A DNA stretch of 9,052 nucleotides from Moraxellaceae bacterium. Lineage in GTDB: Bacteria; Pseudomonadota; Gammaproteobacteria; Pseudomonadales; Moraxellaceae. Below are positions 5,685-9,052 of this stretch, one piece after another; position 1 is the stretch's first letter; each line of letters starts with the position of its first letter. A program made the position numbers and the translations under genes. The notes below the pieces were generated by a model. The model did no database searches. It saw only the letters and a program-made list of their open reading frames with translations, and was not told the DNA's origin. The stretch covers positions 1-9,052 of the forward strand of contig JACMMY010000053.1 in the NCBI GenBank assembly GCA_014378805.1. Direction: 5' to 3'.

Positions 5685-7178
5685 ATGCCGACAACAGCGT
5701 CCACCTTAGCAGCCACACCAAAAGAAGCTGCGGGTAAGAATGGTAAAACCAGTCGTCTGATCGAAATTCCAGAAATGCGCCGTATCGGGCGAATTCATTT
5801 TGTTGGGATAGGTGGCGCTGGCATGTGTGGTATTGCCGAAGTGCTTAAAAATCAAGGCTATGACGTGTCAGGTTCTGATCAAAAAATCAGTGAAACCACA
5901 CAGCGTCTTGAAAGTATGGGCGTGAAAGTATTCTATGGACATGATGCAGCAAATGTAGACGGTGCGAATGTGTTGGTTGTTTCGACTGCCATTGACCGTG
6001 AAAACCCAGAAATCAAAGCAGCCATTGAAAAACATATTCCACTGGTGCGCCGTGCTGAGATGCTGGGTGAACTCATGCGTTATCGTCATGGCATTGCGGT
6101 TGCAGGTACGCATGGTAAAACCACGACAACGAGCCTATTGACCATGATGTTGGCGGAGGAAGGGTTAGATCCGACATTCGTCATCGGTGGCATGTTGAAT
6201 AGCATGGGTAAGAATGCCCAACTCGGCGCGAGTCGTTATTTGGTCGCTGAAGCGGATGAAAGTGACGCTTCATTTTTATATTTGCAACCGATGGCCGCGA
6301 TCGTGACCAATATCGATGCTGACCATATGGAAACCTATGGCGGTAGCTTTGAAAAACTAAAAGATACATTTATTGAGTTTTTGCATAATTTGCCATTCTA
6401 TGGACTTGCCGTTTTGTGTGGTGATGATGCGAATATTCGTGAGTTGCTGCCGCGCGTTGGCCGTCCATATTTAACCTATGGTTTTAATGAAGGCAATGAT
6501 ATCCGTGCAGTTGATGTGGTTCAGCTCGGCATGCAAACTCGCTTCACAGTGTTGCGTCGTGATCGCGAACCGATGACCGTCACCACCAATCAGCCCGGCA
6601 TGCATAATGTACTCAATGCACTTGCTGCGATTGGTATTGCGACTGATGAAGGCGTGAGTGATGAAGCGATTAGCCGTGCGCTGTCTGGTTTTGCAGGCGT
6701 AGGTCGACGTTTCCAGATTCAAGGTGAATTTGCTTATCAAGAGGGTAGTGTTTTATTGGTTGACGACTACGGCCATCATCCAAAAGAAGTTGAAGTGACG
6801 ATCAAAGCGGCGCGTCAAAGTCATCCTGATCGCCGTTTAGTGATGTTATTTCAGCCGCATCGTTTCACGCGGACACGGGATTGTTTTGAAGACTTCGTAG
6901 AAGTGTTATCGCATGTCGATGTGATATTACTGATGGAGGTGTATTCAGCGGGTGAAAAACCAATTGTCGGTGCAGACAGTCGCAGTTTGGCGCGCAGTAT
7001 TCGCGCACGCGGTCAGGTTGAACCCATTTTGGTAGACCCCGTCGATGAGCAGTTGCCGAAAGTACTACAAGGCTTGTTACAAGCAGGTGATTTGTTGTTA
7101 ACACAAGGCGCTGGAAATGTCGGTGCGGTGTCTAACGATTTGGTGCAGCATAAACTTTATCTACAGGTAAAATCATAA
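5685..7178 (+). CDS. murC: UDP-N-acetylmuramate--L-alanine ligase
   Basis: Cytosolic Mur ligase joining L-alanine to UDP-MurNAc with ATP, the first step of the peptidoglycan stem peptide. The 497 residues show the N-terminal UDP-binding loop GIGGAGMCG (41-49) and the ATP P-loop AGTHGKTTT (140-148). Next come EADES (189-193), NIDADH (209-214) before the central domain, and DDYGHHP (360-366). PHRFTRT (391-397) and TQGAGN (473-478) lie in the C-terminal domain. All the expected Mur-ligase residues are visible. The start at 5685 is chosen because GGAG (5675-5678) stands 6 bases ahead. It also gives an MPTTAS... N-terminus similar to what I recall for Acinetobacter MurC. Upstream in-frame starts (TTG 5652, ATG 5655, ATG 5673) lack a good Shine-Dalgarno. 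The reading frame is intact. An unusual 168-183-base gap precedes ddl. Confidence 0.97.
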   Translation: MPTTASTLAATPKEAAGKNGKTSRLIEIPEMRRIGRIHFVGIGGAGMCGIAEVLKNQGYDVSGSDQKISETTQRLESMGVKVFYGHDAANVDGANVLVVSTAIDRENPEIKAAIEKHIPLVRRAEMLGELMRYRHGIAVAGTHGKTTTTSLLTMMLAEEGLDPTFVIGGMLNSMGKNAQLGASRYLVAEADESDASFLYLQPMAAIVTNIDADHMETYGGSFEKLKDTFIEFLHNLPFYGLAVLCGDDANIRELLPRVGRPYLTYGFNEGNDIRAVDVVQLGMQTRFTVLRRDREPMTVTTNQPGMHNVLNALAAIGIATDEGVSDEAISRALSGFAGVGRRFQIQGEFAYQEGSVLLVDDYGHHPKEVEVTIKAARQSHPDRRLVMLFQPHRFTRTRDCFEDFVEVLSHVDVILLMEVYSAGEKPIVGADSRSLARSIRARGQVEPILVDPVDEQLPKVLQGLLQAGDLLLTQGAGNVGAVSNDLVQHKLYLQVKS

Positions 7179-7190
7179 ACTACATGTAAA
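7161..7190 (+). repeat. Short direct repeat CTACAGGTAAA / CTACATGTAAA at murC end
   Basis: Two 11-base copies differing at one position start at 7161 (inside the last codons of murC) and 7180 (just after the stop), 19 bases apart. They may be coincidental or a pair of binding sites. Nothing else identifies them. Confidence 0.35.
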
Positions 7191-7303
7191 GTGATCGTCA
7201 GATGGCATCGGGCCATAAAAATATACACAGAATACATCGATCGTACTTGTCCTCGCATGATAAATTGGTGGGTTAGTGGATGATCCAGTCAAGATGAGTC
7301 GGT

Positions 7304-7321
7304 AAAAGTACGCGTATTTTT
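7304..7321. promoter_or_regulatory. 18-base palindrome upstream of ddl
   Basis: AAAAGTACG and CGTATTTTT form a gapless inverted repeat, perfect except for one G-T pair, centred between 7312 and 7313 on TACGCGTA. As RNA it could form a 7-pair A/U-rich stem with a CGCG loop followed by U's; as DNA it looks like a dimeric operator. It sits about 26-40 bases ahead of the ddl start codons, in the long murC-ddl gap. Confidence 0.4.
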
Positions 7322-7334
7322 TGGCGCTGAGAGT

Positions 7335-7358
7335 ATAGGTTAAACATTGGATTTGAAC
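7335..7358 (+). promoter_or_regulatory. ddl leader with paired TTG codons
   Basis: The leader reads ATAGGTTAAACA followed by TTGGATTTGAAC. AGG (7337-7339) lies 7 bases before the in-frame TTG at 7347; a second TTG is at 7353 and an ATG at 7362. It is nearly the same as the murG leader at 4469-4490, which has the same TTG-NNN-TTG-AAY arrangement. Confidence 0.45.
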
Positions 7359-7361
7359 AGC

Positions 7362-8312
7362 ATGGCACAGTTTGGAAAAGTAGCGGTTTTGTTTGGCGGG
7401 ACATCGGGTGAGCGTGAAGTTTCACTGAAAAGTGGTCAAGCTGTATTGGATGCACTCTTGGCAAAAGGTGTTGATGCCGAAGCCTTCGACCCTGCGATTC
7501 GCGCAATTAATGCACTGGCGTCTTATGATCGTGCCTTCATTGTGCTTCACGGTCGTGGCGGTGAAGATGGACAAATTCAAGGTGTGCTTGAGTGGATGAA
7601 TATTCCTTATACTGGTTCAGGTGTCTTGGCATCTGCTCTGGGTATGGACAAAGCGCGGACCAAACAACTGTGGAAAGGTATTGGCTTACCAACCGCGCCA
7701 TACCGTCTGCTTGATGAAAAAACTGATTATGAAGCGGTGATTGCTGAACTCGGGTTGCCACTGATTATCAAGCCTGTGCATGAGGGTTCAAGCATTGGCA
7801 TGAGCAAAGTTGAAACGCCAGAGCAACTTGAGCCTGCTTACCGTGAAGCGAGCGGACATGATGCGGTCGTGATGGCGGAAGCGTGGATTACGGGTCGTGA
7901 ATTTACCGTGGTGATGTTGAATGGAAAGGCCTTACCCGTGATTCGTTTAGAACCGCCAAAAGATGTGGCGTTCTATGATTACCAAGCCAAGTATCTGCGT
8001 AATGATACGCATTATGGCATCCCTTCAGGCTTAACCGATGCTGAGGAAAAAGAACTACAAATGTTGGCGCTGCGTGCGTTTGACGCGGTCGGTGCAACAG
8101 GCTGGGGACGAATTGATGCGATGCAGGATATGCAAGGTCGTTTTTGGTTGCTGGAAGTGAATACCGTGCCGGGCATGACGGATCACTCTTTGGTGCCGAT
8201 GGCAGCCAAAGCAGTGGGTTACAGCTTTGCTGACTTGTGTGTGTCGATTTTAAGTCAAACATTGGGTTTTGCCGTGGAAAACTCCGTAATCACCAGCGCA
8301 AAAGTGGGTTGA
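7362..8312 (+). CDS. ddl: D-alanine--D-alanine ligase (DdlB type)
   Basis: ATP-grasp ligase that makes the D-Ala-D-Ala dipeptide used by MurF. Numbered from the ATG at 7362 (316 residues), it shows GGTSGEREVSL with Glu17 (equivalent to E. coli DdlB Glu15) and HGRGGEDGQIQG (63-74). IIKPVHEGSS (135-144) contains the ATP-binding Lys137 and the catalytic-loop Ser. The omega-loop YDYQAKY has Lys210-Tyr211 (equivalent to Lys215-Tyr216); this tyrosine marks D-Ala rather than D-lactate specificity. The metal-binding GRIDAMQD and LLEVNTVPGM (263-272) follow. The ATG gives an N-terminus (MAQFGKVAVL) like relatives, with GGA 10 bases upstream. A TTG at 7347 with AGG 7 bases upstream would add five residues and is a serious alternative because murG uses the same kind of leader. 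ftsQ follows 13 bases after the stop. Confidence 0.96.
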   Translation: MAQFGKVAVLFGGTSGEREVSLKSGQAVLDALLAKGVDAEAFDPAIRAINALASYDRAFIVLHGRGGEDGQIQGVLEWMNIPYTGSGVLASALGMDKARTKQLWKGIGLPTAPYRLLDEKTDYEAVIAELGLPLIIKPVHEGSSIGMSKVETPEQLEPAYREASGHDAVVMAEAWITGREFTVVMLNGKALPVIRLEPPKDVAFYDYQAKYLRNDTHYGIPSGLTDAEEKELQMLALRAFDAVGATGWGRIDAMQDMQGRFWLLEVNTVPGMTDHSLVPMAAKAVGYSFADLCVSILSQTLGFAVENSVITSAKVG

Positions 8313-8325
8313 GACTAGAATAAAG

Positions 8326-9052
8326 ATGGCACAGATACCGATTTCAGTCCGATCGATTCCCCTTTCAACGAAGGCTGAAACACAGCGGACATTCGGGGAA
8401 AAATTGTCGGTTTTAGGCAGCTGGTTCTTGCTTGTGATCGCGCTTGTGCTTTGCGGTATGGGTGGCTGGGGTATTTTTGATCGGTTGTTGAATGCGCCAG
8501 TAGCTCAAATCATTGTCACTGGCGAGATCACTGCGACTGAAAAACGCCTGCTCCAACAAAAAATTCAACCCTTGATGCATGAAAATTATTTTACTGCAGA
8601 TTTGGTGAGTATTCGTGATGCTGCGCTTAGCTTGACATGGGTCGAGAGTGTCACTGTGACGCGCCATTGGCCAGATGGTTTGTTGGTAAGGGTGATTCCG
8701 CGTCAGCCCGTTGCGCGTTGGGGGAGTGGTCGTCTGCTCAGTGGGCAAGGGGTGGTGTTTGTTGAGGCTTCGCGGGCTGATCATGCTGATTTACCGCTGT
8801 TGCATGGCCCAGAAGCACAGTCACTTGCCATGATGAAACAGTATCAGCAGATTAATCAGTGGTTTGCGCCTCTTGGTTTGCGTTTGAGTGAGCTGTATCT
8901 GACCGATCGGATGACGTGGTTTATGGCATTTGATTCAGGTATGCGGGTGATCGTGGATCAAGAACAAACCAATTTGAAATTGCAACGCCTAAGTGAGCTG
9001 GGGCAGGGAAATGATCGGTTGCATCAACTGTGGCAACGGGTTGCCGCGGTCG
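8326..9052 (+). CDS. ftsQ: Cell division protein FtsQ, N-terminal part (3' truncated by window edge)
   Basis: Bitopic inner-membrane divisome protein that links FtsB/FtsL and the septal synthase to the early ring. The frame is open from the ATG at 8326 to the end of the window, giving 242 residues of an expected 250-290, so only the last C-terminal part is missing. A cytosolic N-terminus with few hydrophobics precedes one membrane helix at about 30-50 (LGSWFLLVIALVLCGMGGWG). Then comes the POTRA domain, beginning APVAQIIVTGEI. The most diagnostic piece is WVESVTVTRHWPDGLLV, followed by RQPVARWGSGRLLSGQGVVF, matching the FtsQ family. It starts 13 bases after ddl, so it is almost certainly co-transcribed. 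The Shine-Dalgarno is poor (only AAAG near the ATG), consistent with coupling to ddl. ftsA and ftsZ would be expected just beyond the window. Confidence 0.93.
   Translation, partial: MAQIPISVRSIPLSTKAETQRTFGEKLSVLGSWFLLVIALVLCGMGGWGIFDRLLNAPVAQIIVTGEITATEKRLLQQKIQPLMHENYFTADLVSIRDAALSLTWVESVTVTRHWPDGLLVRVIPRQPVARWGSGRLLSGQGVVFVEASRADHADLPLLHGPEAQSLAMMKQYQQINQWFAPLGLRLSELYLTDRMTWFMAFDSGMRVIVDQEQTNLKLQRLSELGQGNDRLHQLWQRVAAV

Noticed and set aside
8413..8784. Minus-strand 123-codon open frame
   Set aside because: It is antisense to the ftsQ reading frame, which carries clear FtsQ motifs; the antisense product is Thr/His/Pro-rich and unlike a real protein.

Overview
The window looks like chromosomal DNA of a gamma-proteobacterium in or near the Moraxellaceae (Acinetobacter/Alkanindiges type). 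The basis is recalled resemblance, not a search: MurG, MurC and Ddl read almost like Acinetobacter orthologues. The gene order murG-murC-ddl-ftsQ without murB, detached from the front half of the division/cell-wall (dcw) cluster, also fits that family. Base composition is moderate, with AT-richer stretches between about 640 and 2590.

Layout. Positions 1-635 hold the 3' two thirds of gshB (glutathione synthetase), followed 3 bases later by a small YqcC/DUF446-family gene. Positions 950-1580 hold an unrecognised 100-residue gene that looks like an orphan immunity protein. It is bracketed by two diverged direct copies of an approximately 80-base repeat, with a third REP-like hairpin just behind it. 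A solitary Wzz-type chain-length regulator lies on the minus strand at 1592-2428. It is divergent from a small zinc-binding GFA-family gene (2589-2939). A minus-strand pair, DUF1993 then DUF924 (4100 to 3007), is apparently translationally coupled and converges on the GFA gene at a hairpin.

After a 378-base gap with no convincing gene, the plus strand carries the second half of the dcw cluster: murG, murC, ddl and the 5' part of ftsQ, which runs off the end of the window. Together these encode lipid II synthesis (MurG), the first amino-acid ligation to UDP-MurNAc (MurC), supply of D-Ala-D-Ala (Ddl) and the divisome scaffold FtsQ.

Most of the window is ordinary housekeeping plus small conserved-family genes. 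I see no clearly new multi-gene system. The points most worth a second look are: (i) the repeat-bracketed orphan immunity-like gene; (ii) near-identical leaders, with paired TTG codons, in front of murG and ddl; (iii) three ATTGAC hexamers at 11- and 22-base spacing between wzz and the GFA gene; and (iv) the long structured gap between murC and ddl.
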